Origin: Cafeteria roenbergensis
Taxonomy: Eukaryota > Sar > Bigyra > Bicosoecida > Cafeteriaceae
Reading direction: 5' to 3'
Length of the DNA stretch: 64,000 nt
Assembly: GCA_008330645.1 (NCBI GenBank)
Contig: VLTN01000019.1
Coordinates: 62,001-126,000 of the forward strand
The notes under the pieces are model-generated. The model did no database searches and was not told the DNA's origin. It saw only the letters and a list, made by a program, of their open reading frames with translations. The position numbers and the translations under genes are program-made. This document shows, piece by piece, positions 7,396-17,895 of the stretch; position 1 is the stretch's first letter, and each line of letters starts with the position of its first letter.

Positions 7396-9074
7396 TCACG
7401 AGGGGCGCAGGGGAGGCAGATGCGGCACCTCCACGAAGGCGAAGGAGTCAGAGAACACGACGAGCGGGGTCGCGGCAGGCTCAGCCGCCGCCGTGGTCGC
7501 GGCTCCGCTGGCAGCGGCATCGGCGGCGGCGGCGCAATCGGCGCACCCCGCTGCGACAGAGGCCCCGCCGGCGGCACCCTCGGCCGCGGCCGCGGCGGCG
7601 TCACCGGCGGACCCTGGAAGCGCCTCCGCTCGACCCACCACTGTCACCTCCCACCCCAGCTCGTCCTCGCGCGCCATGGCCGCAACGAATCCTTCCACCC
7701 GCTCTTCCGGCAGAGCCACGAAGAGGCCGCCCGACGTTTCGGCGCTGAGCCCTTCCCGAAGCTTGAACATGCCGCCGACGGCGTCGTCGATCGCGAGCGC
7801 GCCCTCCAGCACGGGCAGGCGGTCCAGCACGATGCGCACCGGCACCCCGCCGTCCGAGGCGGCGGCGTGCTCTGCCAGGTTCGTGAGGTGGCCCACGGGC
7901 CCAAAGCCGGTCACGTCCGTGGCCGCGGTGGCGCCGTGCTCGGCCATGAGGCGAGCCGCGGTGCGGGAGAGGTGTGCCATGGACCGACACGCGGCCCGGT
8001 ACATGCCTGCCACCTGGTCGCGCGAAACCGCCGCCTTGATCTTGGCCCAGTTCTTCTCCTCGCCGAGCCACTGCTGGGCGTTGACCGCCAGCTGGGTGCC
8101 GAGGGGTTTGGTGAGCACGATGACGTGGCCGGGCCTGATGCCGCCGGGTCGCACGAGGGAGGCTTCCTTGACCACGGCGGTGGCCGTGCCGCCGATGATG
8201 GGCCAGGGGTTCTTGACGGTCTGGCCGCCCGTGACGGAGGTGGCGGCCTCCTCGGCGCAGTCGTTGAAGCCTCGCATCATCATGGCAGTGACCACGTCGC
8301 GCTCTGCCGGCTGCATTTGCGTGGACACCGAGAGAAGCATAAGCATGGTGTCGCAGTCGGGCACGCCCATGGCGAAGAGGTCCGAGAGGACGTTGCAGCA
8401 GGCGATGCGGCCCTGCAGGTAGGGGTCCTCGACGAGGGGATAGAAGAAGTCGGTGGTCGACACCAGCATCAGGCCGGCGTGGCCCAGGCGGACCACGGAG
8501 GCGTCCATGCCTGGAGTCTCGTTCGGCCGGGCGGAGGACCCGATGGCCGAGAGGTACGAAAGAAGCTTTTCCTGGGAGACCTTGCAGCCTCAGCCCTTCA
8601 GCTGCGCAGGCAGCGGCGCGGCAGCCACGAGGGGGAAGCGCTGGCGCGAGCGTTGACGAAGCCGCCGGGGCCGCAGCCTGTGGGCGCCACGAGGCAATGC
8701 CAGGCCGGCTGGCATCGCCGCGGGCCGCGCTCGCTGGCGCGCCCGGGCACTCGCATAGCGGGGAGTGCCGCAGCAGAACGCCGCGAGAGGGGGCCGTGGC
8801 AGGCGCCTCACCTTGCTGAAGTCCGTGAGCCTGAAGTTGGCCCTGAGCCCGTGCTCGACGGGGTTGAACACGTGCGCAAGCGCGGCATCCAGTCCCTGCG
8901 GCGCCACGCGGGTTGAGGCAGGGCGCGGCGGGGAGTGGCAGGCTGCCAGGCGCGCAAGGAGAAACGACAGCATTTTGCGCTTCCGGCACTCACCGACGCG
9001 GGGCGAGCGCGCTTGCTCGCTGGGTCGGTGGGACCATCCCCCGCCTCCTCGCGCGGCCTTCTGGCCGCTGCCAT
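7396..9074 (-). CDS. selD: selenophosphate synthetase, selenocysteine-containing
   Basis: Makes selenophosphate from selenide and ATP, the Se donor for selenocysteine. Exons 8994-9074, 8812-8895 and 7396-8601, all phase 0, 456 residues if the TGA at 8590-8592 is read through. Across intron 2 the protein reads FRLTDFSK-LKG-U-GCKVSQEKLL; the TGA falls exactly where other SPS2 proteins have Sec or Cys in the catalytic GUGCK loop. Downstream features match the AIRS fold: STTDFFYPLVEDPYLQGRIA, CNVLSDLFAMGV, TGGQTVKNPWPIIGG, ATDVTGFGPVGHL and LSAETSGGLFVAL. A Cys/Ala-rich insert precedes the last strand (FAFVEVP). If translation began after the TGA (Met at 8508), the catalytic loop would be lost. 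The final stop is part of GTGAGC, so the last few residues could be spliced differently. Confidence 0.93.
8590..8592 (-). other. selD: in-frame TGA read as selenocysteine in selD
   Basis: Residue 59 of the spliced protein, 9 bases into exon 3, in the context Leu-Lys-Gly-TGA-Gly-Cys-Lys-Val. Protein similarity continues in frame on both sides, so this is a recoded codon rather than a stop or a damaged gene. Confidence 0.88.
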
Positions 9075-9473
9075 AGCGGTGTCCCGGCGAGAACCGGCGA
9101 CCAAAGTGCGCCATGACTTCATCCCCAGCGGATGTCGGGCTGCGCAACAATATTGTGCGCTGCGCATGTGGATTGCCGGCGCAGCGCAACTGGTTGCACC
9201 CTGGCCCCAAGGCAGCGCGCGGGAGAAGCAGCTGTTTGGGGTGTGTTGTTGGGGGGGGCGCGGTGCTCAGGGAGATGGCTTGCGCGCCCCCTACGGCTCC
9301 GCGCACCGCTGCGTCTCGCCGCCAGCTGACATGCCTTGCCCAGACGCAGTATTCAAGCACTTGCCAGACACACACAACGCAAGCATGCACCGCGCCCCAG
9401 GTGCCCGCCGGCCAGTGGTCAGCGGGCTGCTGCCGCCTCTCACGCCTGTTGTCGCGCCGCGCGGCCTTCCCGA
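9075..9473. other. intergenic upstream of selD
   Basis: Probable selD promoter and 3' flank of the next minus-strand gene. It includes a G-rich run (near 9243-9250) and a comparatively AT-rich patch around 9140-9165. I see no protein or RNA gene. Confidence 0.5.
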
Positions 9474-10515
9474 TCAGAACCCGCCGAGCGAGAAGGCGCT
9501 GCCCCCCTCGGCAGAGGCGTCTCCGAACGACACGGCGGCAGCGGCCGGCCCACCAGCGCTCCCCGCAAGCATGGCGGCCGAGGCGGCCGAGGCCGCGCGC
9601 GCCTTGGCAGCCGGGCCGGGCGCGGAGGACGCCCCCGATCCGTCTGCGGCGGCCGCGGCGCTGCGCTCACTGGCCACCATCTCGGACAGACGGAGGGCCG
9701 CGCTGCTGGACGCGCCCCGCGGCACGTCGCTGGCAAAGCCGGCCGGCCGCCTGCCGGCCCCGGGCCCGGTGAAGGGGCGTGCGAGCGAGTCGTCGGCGTC
9801 GTCGCCGTCGCCGGCCGCCTCCCCGCCCTCGCGGCGGCGCCGGCGCGCTTCGGCCGTGGCACGGATCTGACGGTCGGTGTCGCGCTCCATGCCCATGGAG
9901 CGCATGGCGAAGGCGGTGTCCTCGTCGTCAGACTCGTCGTCCTTCGTCGTGCCCTTGAGCCGGCGAGTGCGCTTCCCGGTGCGCGCCGGCTCGTGCTTGG
10001 CCATGGCCTTGCGCACCATCTTGTTTTGCTCGCGCCCAGCGCGGCGCAGGTCGCCGAGGCGCAGCGTGGAGCCCGACTGCAGCAGCTTGCCCGCCACCAT
10101 CATCTCGAAGTTCCGAGTCATGCGGCCGAGGCTGGCGTGAAACTCCTCGTGGCAGCTGGCGCGGCCCAGGTCGGTCTTGGGCTTGGACACGGCCACTGCG
10201 CGATTCGACCACGGGGAATCGGGGCCAGGCAGCGGCTGAGCGTCGATGCTGTCTCGTGCAAAGGGCGCTCCCCGAACCCTTGCTGGCCACGCGCACGCCT
10301 CTGGAGACGAGCGCCTCGCCGCAGCATTGGCGCAACAAGCGCACGCGAACTCGCACGCCTGCAGCCGCGCGAGGTGCTGGCCCAACAGAGAGGGCGCGCC
10401 CGAAGGTCAGACTCTTCTCACTGTTTCTCTTGGTCTTGCCCAGGTGCTTGCGCGTGTACTCCCGGCGGTCCCGCAGGGAGTCCAGCATCTCAGTGGCCTT
10501 CTTATTCTGCGGCAT
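9474..10515 (-). CDS. unrecognised basic protein, two exons
   Basis: Exons 10422-10515 and 9474-10195, joined at phase 1, 271 residues. The start MPQNKKATEMLDSLRDRREY is helical and highly charged; across the intron it reads KRN-M-AVSKPKTDLGRASC, then a well-ordered-looking helical region (EEFHASLGRMTRNFEMMVAG, LRLGDLRRAGREQNKMVRK) and a basic cluster TGKRTRRLKG. The second half is acidic then Ala/Gly/Ser-rich and probably disordered. The charge pattern and basic clusters suggest a nuclear or nucleic-acid-associated protein, but I recognise no family. The conserved-looking part is about residues 1-125. Confidence 0.7.
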
Positions 10516-10796
10516 GGCGGGCCCTGGACACACCGCGGGGTGCGATGCAGCCGGGGGCGCACAAGTTCCATTCCGCCAGAGTCGCGGCTCTGCACGGCGT
10601 CGCAGGGCCGCCACTGTGGTTGAGGCCTCGGCCCGCGCTCACCTCGAGCCGCGAGAGCCCCGCGCCCGCGGGCCTCGGCCAGGCCACCGCAGCACGCGCA
10701 CGCGAGGCAGGCTGAGGACTCGGCATCGCCGCGCACGCTCTCCGTTCCAGTGCCCGAGGGCTCGGCACTCTGCGCGCGAGCAACGGGCCAGGCGCG

Positions 10797-13700
10797 ATGG
10801 ATGACGCGAGGCGCTGGCACGCGCCCGCCGACCCGCAGGACGGGGATCTCAGCGGGGATGAGTCTCTTTCAAACTCCGAATCAGACGGGTCGCCGTCGAG
10901 GGGTTCGTCCTCAAGGGACGGGCGCCAGTTTCTCGAGTCGCCAGGTCCGCCTCGCGACTCTCCAAGGCGGGCCGCGCAGCGAGAGGCGCCCAAGATGTCG
11001 CCCAAGTCGGCGGCGCTGCTCGCGCTCGGCGGTGAGCCCTAGCCGCCACCCGCGGCGCATCCGGCCGTGCGCAAGCGCCTGCAGCGCTCGCGCGCAAACT
11101 GAAGCGGCTGCGAGCCGCCACGCCGCCCACACCTCGCCCCGCTCCCGAGTTGCCTGTTCCTTGCTTATTGCCTACCCGGCCCGCAGTTCTGCCAGAGCCC
11201 CCCGCGCGCGCGCACGCCGCGCCCCCGCGAGCCCTGGCGCCAGCCCCCGGACCAGCGGCCGGTGCCGCCAGCGCCGGCTTGGCCCGACAGGTGTCGCGAC
11301 CCCCACCGCCGCCAGCCCGGTCCGCCTCAACACAGACCCCTGGCGAGGACGACGGCTCCAAGTACTCCTCCCCTCCGGCGCTGCCCGCGGCGGGTCGTCA
11401 GCGGTCCGGCGGGCAGCTAGCCAAGCCAGCACCACCTGCACCAGCACCAGCACCAGCACCAGCACCAGCACCAGCACCAGCGCCGGCGGGTGACGCGGCC
11501 GCACCGCCTTCGCTCGGCCCCGCCGCCCTCGCCCTCCTCGCCACCGTCGGATACTCGGAGCGCAGCCGCCCCCCCAGCGCCAGCGCGCCCCCGCCGCTGC
11601 CCGCCGCCTCCATGACGGCGGGCCCAGCGCCCCCTGAAGATGGCTCTGCCGGAAGCGGCCACCGCCGCGGCTTGGCTGCGACGCCCTCGTCACAGTCCTC
11701 GGCCGGCGGCTCCGCCACCACAGCCTCGGAGACCGCCCCGTCCGCCGCGGCGGAAGCAAGTTCGGCCGTCGTGGCGTCTGACCCCTCCTATCCGTTTTCG
11801 CACGACGTCGTGCTCGCAGTCAAGCTGGCCGCCACCGGCCAGATCGAACGACTCTGCAGCCACTTGTCGGCCGTTGGAGAGCTCTGCCGGCGCATGCGGG
11901 GCGAGAACAGGGTATTGCACGCCATGGTGGAGCGGGTGCGGGTGGCGAGCATGCAGCGGCAGCGGCAGGCGGCAGAGGCGCTGGCGGCGGCGGACAGGGA
12001 GCGAAGGGGTGCCATCGCTGAGGCGTCGGACCTGCGGCGGCGGCTGGGACGCGCTGAGGAGGCGGCCAGGACGGCTAGGGGCGAGGCCGTTCGTCTTCAC
12101 GCGGCGGCTGCGGCGGCCGCGGCCGCGGCGAGACGGGCGGGCGTGGCGGTTTCGCCGCCTTCGGAGCCCTGCTTCGAGGCGCAGCCGGGCTATGTGGGGT
12201 CGGGGACGCCCTCAGAGGCCTGGGGGCCGGCTTCCGACGGGGAGCAAAGAGGCGACAGGGGGAGGGTAGCGCCCGCCGCCGCCGCCGCATGGTCGGCGCC
12301 GACGGCGCCGTCCACCGCCGCCCGCGGGCCAACGCGCGCTGCGGCTGCAACGGCGACGACAGCCGGTGCCGGTGCCGGCGCCGGTGCCGGTGCCGGTGCC
12401 GGTGCCGGTGCCGCGGCAGCTGCGGCAGCGGTTCTCGCCGCCGCCGCGTCCGGCTCTGGCGCCCTTCCACGGGGTGCCCCGGACACCCGCCGCCGGCTGC
12501 GGCGCCAGCACACCACCCTGCCGCCATCGCATGCCTTGTCGGCCGAGCACGGGGGCCGCGACGGGGCTGCAGGGGCGCTGCCCGGCAGACGGGCCAGCGC
12601 GTTTTCCGCCGCTCGGCGAAACGTTTCGCCGAGCGGCGGGGCGATGTCCGGGCACCTGACTCGAGGGCGCGGCGAGCAGCCCGATGCGGCGCCGGCGCTG
12701 CGCGACGCGGAAGGCGGGGAGGGAGGAACCCTCCGAGGCGCCAGCGCGGCGGGGGGGCTCGCCTCATCATCGCCTGGCCGCCGACCGCCCCGATCGCCGG
12801 GGCGACAGCACCCCCCCCGAGGCGCCAGCCCACCGGCAGCCTCGCGAAACCGCTCGCAGAGCCGCTGGGTGTCGCCTCTGCCAGTCCGCTCCGACCTGGC
12901 CCCGGCAGAGCCCAACCTTTCCCCAAGTCGCTCCATTCTCACGGCCGACGTCGCCCGCATGTCGCTTGCAAGGCTCGCAGAGTCGGCTGACCCGGGCAGA
13001 GCCGCGCGCAGCCCCCGCGCGCACCCACCGCAGACGGGCGCAAGCGCGGCCCGCCAGCTGCTAGCGGCGCACACTGCGTCGCTCTCCCAGCGGCGGGGGA
13101 CCTCGGGCGACGAAGGCCGCGCCGCGCCGGCGGGCGGTCACGCCGGCGGCCGTGGCGGAGGCGCCGAGCGCAGCGCTGACGGCAGCGCTGCCGGCCCAAC
13201 GGCGGTCAGCCCGCCAGCGAGGGGGGCTCGCCATGGGCCGAGCTCAGGCCGCGAAGGCGCCGGCAGAGCCCGGCCATCGCTCGGAGGGAGCGGGCTGCAG
13301 CAGGGAGGCAAGCCCTCGTCGAGCAGGGTGGCGGGTCGGGCCGGCTCAAGCGGCAGGGCACCGGGGCCCGGCGACCGCCCGAGGCGCGCGCTCGCCCGCG
13401 CAGCCACCGGCCTCGACCGCCCCCTGGCAGGGCGGGCCGGTGGACTGAGGCGGGCGAGCCTCTCTCCTGGGAGGGGCGGGCGGGGGGGGGGCGCCGCGCC
13501 GCGGGCCAGGCAGGGCCGAGCAGCCGGCTCCCGCACGCCGGGCCCGCCTGCCGGCGCCCGCAGCGCGATGGCGGCGGCCGCCACTCGAAGGCTGCGGCAA
13601 CCCGTGACGTCCAACTTTGGCCGGGCGCAAAGCCGCGGCCGGGACCAGCAGCAGCACCAGCAGCAGAAGCAGCAGGTGGCGAGGGGGCCACGGGTCGCCG

Positions 13701-13885
13701 CTGGTAGGACCCCCGGTGCAGCGCGTGGCGCAGGCTCGCGGCAGCGCAGCGGGTCTGCGAGGCGGGGAGCTGGAGGCGCAGATGGGTCGCAGCAGCGCGG
13801 CCAGCCGGGGGGCGCCGTTGCGGGGATGAGGATGCCCCGCCCGCCCTCTCTGGCGTCCTTCGGGAACCCAGGGGGCGCCCTGTGA
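10797..13885 (+). CDS. large disordered protein with central coiled coil
   Basis: Exons 10797-11031 and 11187-13885 (phase 1 join), 977 residues. The N-terminus is acidic and Ser-rich (DGDLSGDESLSNSESDGSPS), then Pro/Ala repeats (PAPAPAP, 11438-11485). Around residues 285-400 is the only ordered region: HDVVLAVKLAATGQIERLCS leading into a coiled coil (LCRRMRGENRVLHAMVERVR and onward). An Ala-Gly alternating run follows (12363-12420), then a long Ser/Arg/Pro-rich tail with several SPxR and RSxSP-like motifs and a Gln run (DQQQHQQQKQQ). Such a layout fits a cytoskeleton- or centrosome-associated scaffold, but that is a guess. No family recognised. It carries a 34-bp perfect palindrome at 12606-12639. 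Confidence 0.72.
11430..11485. repeat. CACCAG hexamer repeat coding Pro-Ala
   Basis: About nine copies of a CAGCAC/CACCAG hexamer in frame, giving alternating Pro-Ala in the disordered protein. Confidence 0.88.
12363..12412. repeat. GGTGCC hexamer repeat coding Gly-Ala
   Basis: About eight near-identical GGTGCC units in frame, giving alternating Gly-Ala in the disordered protein. Confidence 0.88.
12606..12639. repeat. 34-bp perfect palindrome inside coding sequence
   Basis: Left arm 12606-12622 (CCGCCGCTCGGCGAAAC) and right arm 12623-12639 (GTTTCGCCGAGCGGCGG) are exact reverse complements with no spacer. It lies in exon 2 of the 977-residue protein and reads ARRNVSPSGG in its region. The flanking bases stop matching at once. 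Confidence 0.97.
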
Positions 13886-14277
13886 TGCCTGGGCGCGGTG
13901 TGCCGTGCCGTGACAGCGCTGCGCGCCGGGAGAAGGGCGTCAGGCGGCCCGCTTGCGAGCCGTCCGGGGCGGACGCTGCGCGGGGTCGCTTCCGTGCGCG
14001 CGCGTGAGTGCGTGTCGGTGTGAGCCCGTTGTTTGATCATAGGCATGTGGTTGGGCGGGGGGCAAGGCAAGCAGCGCGTGGCCAGGGGAGTCACATTATC
14101 GGTGCAGGCACGAAAGCACGCAGTCGCTGGGGCAAGGGGAGGTGGCGAGAGAGACAGAGTCGTTGGCAGCGGCAGGGCAGGCTTGGCGAGGGCGGACGGC
14201 GCTGGTACCTGGGCCGCCCTGGGGGCGGGCCGGTCAGTGCCAGGGAGCGACCGCCCTGCGCTGCTCTGCTGGCAGGC
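13886..14277. other. intergenic, convergent 3' ends
   Basis: Between the disordered plus-strand gene and the PH-WW minus-strand gene. It has a short less GC-rich stretch near 14030-14045 (TTGTTTGATCATAGG). No further gene is seen. Confidence 0.5.
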
Positions 14278-15501
14278 TCAGGACTCCGGCTCGCGCGTGA
14301 AGCCCTCGGGCTTCTCCCATACGCTGTCACCGGTGGCCCGGTTCACGTAGTAGATGTCGCCCTCTTCGTCCGCGTAGGAGCGCCACAGGCTGTTGGGGTC
14401 CGACTCGTCCACTTCGTCTTCGTCGGCGGCCTCTGCTTCGGGCTCTGCCTCTGCCTCTGCCTCTGGTTCGGGCTCGGGCTCTGCCTCTGGTTCGGGCTCC
14501 GGCTCGGGCTCGGCAGCGGGCTCCGGCTCGGGTTCCGGCTCGGGCTCGGGGCGAGCTGGCGCCGAGGGGGCGCGCTTCGGGGGGCCTGGGGCGGCACCGG
14601 CGACCGTGGACGTGGTGGGGGGCGATGATGCGTCTGCCGACTCGGGTGCGGCGGCCGCCGCTGCAGGGGTGGGGGCAGCGGCAGCGGCAGCAGCAGCGGC
14701 AGCAGCAGCGGCAGCAGCAGCGGCAGCGGGCGCGGCTTCCGTGTGGCCGCCAGCAGAGGCTGCCGTCTTGGCCGCCGGGTCTGTGCTTTGCGCTAGGCTC
14801 TTGAGCTGCTCGAGCAGCTCCTTGGGTGCAGCAGCCTCGAGGGCCTCGTTCTGGAGGCGCTCGCTGTCGAGGGCGTCGGCGCCGACCTCGAAGCACCCGT
14901 TCACGCGGAACACCTTGGCCCAGCCCTCGAGGTCGTCGCGATCGTGGACCCTGAACTCGTACTTCTCGCGAAGCTTGCTGCGGATCGGTTTGGCGGGGGG
15001 GGGGCGGACCTTGGGGAGCTTGGTCGGCGAAACTCCGATTTTGAGCTACTCGAGGGCGAGACCTCTGAGCTCGCCGGTTCGGCAGGCGCGAGGCGTGACT
15101 CACGGCGACGTCAAGAGCTTCTTGTCCTTGGCGATGATTGCAAACGAAAAGTACTTTCCGTCGCCCTTGGTATCCACCTCGAGGTGGTACTGCTTCAGCG
15201 GAACGCGGGCGTCCTTTTGTGGCGCCGCTCCGGTTGAAGCGTCGTTCTTCGACTTCCACCACGACAGCTCACCGCTCTGCGAGGGGCGCTCAGCAGCGAG
15301 AGGTGGGCCGGTCCTTCGCGTGGTGCGGGGGGCGCTCGGCCGTCACGCGCCTGTGGCGGCGCGACGCGCGGCTGCAGACAGCTGCTTGCCCGAGCCGCGC
15401 CTCACCTCGATGCGGACGTACCGCTGGCTCCAGCCCTTGCTGCCCAAGAGCGAGGTACCTCCGCCCTTCTTTTGCAAAAATCCTGCAAGCAACACCGCCA
15501 T
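14278..15501 (-). CDS. PH-domain protein with C-terminal WW domain
   Basis: Exons 15406-15501, 15104-15276 and 14278-14977 give 322 residues with consistent phases (0, 2). Residues 1-32 are the first PH strands (GFLQKKGGGTSLLGSKGW, RYVRIE), exon 2 supplies ELSWWKSKND and YFSFAIIAKDKK, and exon 3 opens with the closing PH strand and helix (KYEFRVHDRDDLEGWAKVF). An Ala run and a Glu-Pro/Glu-Ala run form a flexible spacer. The last 40 residues are a WW domain: LWRSYADEEGDIYYVNRATG, then DSVWEKPEGF. PH domains bind phosphoinositides or proteins, and WW domains bind Pro-rich peptides, so this should be a membrane-linked adaptor. The paralogue next door (16428-17622) has the same PH sequence and intron positions but lacks the WW. 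Confidence 0.85.
14690..14735. repeat. GCAGCAGCG repeat coding poly-Ala
   Basis: Repeated GCAGCAGCGGCA units; the minus strand reads them as the Ala run between PH and WW domains. Confidence 0.85.
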
Positions 15502-16427
15502 GGAGCCGGGGCGGGCAGCGCAAAGGGACTGAGGGGCCGCAGCGCATCCCGAGACGACGAGCAACTGGCTTGCGATCATGAGCCTGGCCGGGAAAACCTG
15601 CGAGGCCTCCGACGCTGCCTGCCCCGCCCTGACCCTCTCGGATGCAGCACCAGCGCCGGAAACGGAGCTTGTTCGCCCCGCCGGGCGCAAGGCCCGTGGC
15701 CGACAGCGCGCCCGTGCCGGGCAGCTGGTTGTGGCCACCGGTGTCGGTGGCGCGCAACGTGCTCGGGCCTCCAGGTCGCCACCACAGGCTTGCCGCACGG
15801 CGGGCCTCGCGCTGCCTCCTATCCACCCCCGTGGCCCAGCTCGGGACCCGGGAAGGGGCAGGCAGAGGCGGGGGCGCCCCCAACCCAGCGGCGCGGCGGG
15901 CGGGCAAGCACTTGGTTGCACGGACCACGCTCGCGCTCGGACGCCGGATCCTCACCCTCGACAGGGGGGAACTGCCCGGCTGCGGCCATAGGACTCCCGG
16001 AGCACGACTTTCGGCTTCTTGCGAGCCGGGCACAAGTGGTGCGCCCGCCAGGGTCGTCTGCCAGGGCGCGGCCCGTCTGCGCTGTGGCGCGACCTGGCTC
16101 TGCTGGCGATGCGGTCGTGTTGCGGCGAGTGCAAGTCACGGTCCCGCAGGCCCCGCCCCGTGGGCCCTTTCCCGCGCGGGGGCTTCCACGGGTGGTGGTT
16201 CCTTCGTGGATAGGCCTGCCGGGGAGGAGCACAGCCCGTGGGCTGCCCCGGTTTGTCTCGTCCGGGGTGGGCGTGGCAATGTGAGTGCAATTCTCGAGTG
16301 CCGCATTCGCTTGCATCAGGCCAACGGCGCGTGGAAAGGCGGCATTCACAAAGAGCGCGCATCACAATCAGCGTTCGCAAAGCTGCGGCCAGCAAGCCTG
16401 CGAGTCCAATCGTTGCTGCAGTCAGGT
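15502..16427. other. intergenic between the two PH genes
   Basis: About 930 bases, the longest gene-free gap in the first half apart from promoters. Long open frames cross it on both strands but read as low-complexity translations without domain content, as expected in DNA this rich in GC. It includes the promoter of the PH-WW gene and the 3' flank of the second PH gene. A perfect or near-perfect decayed copy of a PH exon is not visible. Confidence 0.5.
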
Positions 16428-17622
16428 TCAGGCCGAGCTCTCGGTGGCCTCCGCGGCCTCCGCGGCCTCCTCGGCCTCCTCGGCCTTCTCGGCGGCTGCG
16501 CCCTCAGCAGGGGCGCTCTCCTCGGGAGGAACGGGTGCAGTCTCAGAGCTGCCGTGCTCGTGCATCACCTTGAGCCAGGCCTCGGCGTCGGCCTTCTTCT
16601 CGGCGCGGAAGTGGTACTCACTCCGGAGCTTGCTGCGGCGGCAGGCAACGAGTCGTACCGGCAATCACGAGTGGGCGAGAGTACCAACGACCATCGCTTC
16701 CGCGGGAGCACGCGTTCCGGGTGTGCTCCTACGCCGCCATGGGGGCTGCCACAACTGGCGCCGGCTTGCTGCCGGGCATTCGCAAGTCCGCTCACCGGTC
16801 TTCCAGTGCGCTCTTGTCCAGCGCGATGAGCGAAAAGTTCGTGTACTCCTCTGCAGCGGGCCCCTCTGCGGCGGCTCCGTCATCTTTGGCAGCCGGCTGC
16901 ATCACCGCGGCGTATTTGCTCAGCGGCACCGACAGGTTCTTGCGTGGCGGGCGGCCCACCTCGGCGTCCTTGGACGTCTTCCACCATGAGATTTGGCCCT
17001 CCTGCGGAGCAGACGGGCACAACGCGAGGTGTCTTTGGGGCACAGTCGAGGGCAGCCACTATTGCGCAGAGGTGGGGCCTGGGGGCAGAGGGGCGCCAAA
17101 TTTGCTACGCAAGGACCCGGTGAGCGGATGCACGAATCCGGGCGGGAGCTCACAACAACGCGCACGAACCGAGTGGTCCAGCCCTTGCTACCGAGCAAAG
17201 AAGTGCCGCCCCCCTGCTTCTGGAGGATCCCTGCGCGGCTCGGTTGGGGAGTCGGGTGGGGCGTTTGCAAGGTCTATCGGGATCGAGAGCAGCTGGTCGC
17301 GCGAATCCACGAGCTGATCGGCTCGCGCGGTTTTGCCAAGCTCGTCCGCAGCGTTTGCCTTCAACTGCACCGCGCTTTGCGGCGGAGGAACGCAAAGCCG
17401 GACGCAACATGCGGGCGCTGTGGCATATGCTGCTCGCGGGGTCGCGACGCGCTGCTTGCGGTGAGGCGCTGGGCGGGGCGCAGGGTTTGTCCCAGCCCGT
17501 TTGACCTCGACTGGCTTGGGTAGGGAAGACCCGGCTCCGCTTGCCCCAGCCAGGCCAGGCTCGGGCGCCCGCGAGTGCAGCTCACCCTCGAAGGCACCAG
17601 ACACTGCTTCGGCGTCAGCCAT
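16428..17622 (-). CDS. PH-domain protein, paralogue of the neighbouring PH-WW gene
   Basis: Exons 17586-17622, 17154-17230, 16796-17001 and 16428-16632, 174 residues, phases 1, 0, 2. After a 12-residue leader the PH domain starts with GILQKQGGGTSLLGSKGW, nearly identical to the neighbour, then RFVRVV, ISWWKTSKDAEVGRP, NFSLIALDKSALED and the closing KLRSEYHFRAEKKADAEAWL helix. A short Glu/Ala coiled tail ends the protein. The introns after the first PH strands and before the KLR segment sit at the same places and phases as in the PH-WW gene, so the two arose by duplication. It lacks the WW domain and long spacer. Likely role: phosphoinositide or protein binding at membranes. An extra 5' intron of 355 bases separates the leader. 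Confidence 0.85.
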
Positions 17623-17895
17623 TGTCGCTGTTCTCCGCCGAGCTTGCTGCGTTGTGTGGGTGCCGTGGCGCAACGGTGAGGTCGGTCGCGTGCTCTGCTG
17701 GCTCCGCTGCGGGGCACGTGTTCAAATCGAGTGACCGCGCTCTGAGCGGCACAGGGGTCCAGAGCGGCCAGTGGCTGTATGCATGCCGCGAGCAACCTAT
17801 GTGCGCCAGTTCCGAATACGACGTGCGCGTTGATAGAAAGGCGGGAGCGAGACACAGGGCATTCGCGGACATGCACGACCGCATTTCGGCCCGGT

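Noticed and set aside
6842-8916. Long plus-strand open frames opposite selD and RNase H (up to 526 codons)
   Set aside because: They are Ala/Arg/Pro-rich with no domain content and are antisense to clearly conserved proteins; explained by GC-rich codon use.
8509-9074. selD as a damaged gene because of the TGA
   Set aside because: The TGA is exactly at the known Sec position and the frame is intact on both sides, so recoding is the better explanation.
15642-16829. 395-codon plus-strand frame between the PH genes
   Set aside because: Overlaps the PH gene antisense and has no recognisable domain or signal; composition fits non-coding GC-rich DNA.
17660-17745. tRNA-like stretch with GTGGCGCAACGG (A-box-like) and GTTCAAATCGA (B-box-like)
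   Set aside because: The acceptor and T stems do not pair well, and no anticodon arm of normal size can be drawn. Treated as chance or a decayed relic upstream of the PH gene.
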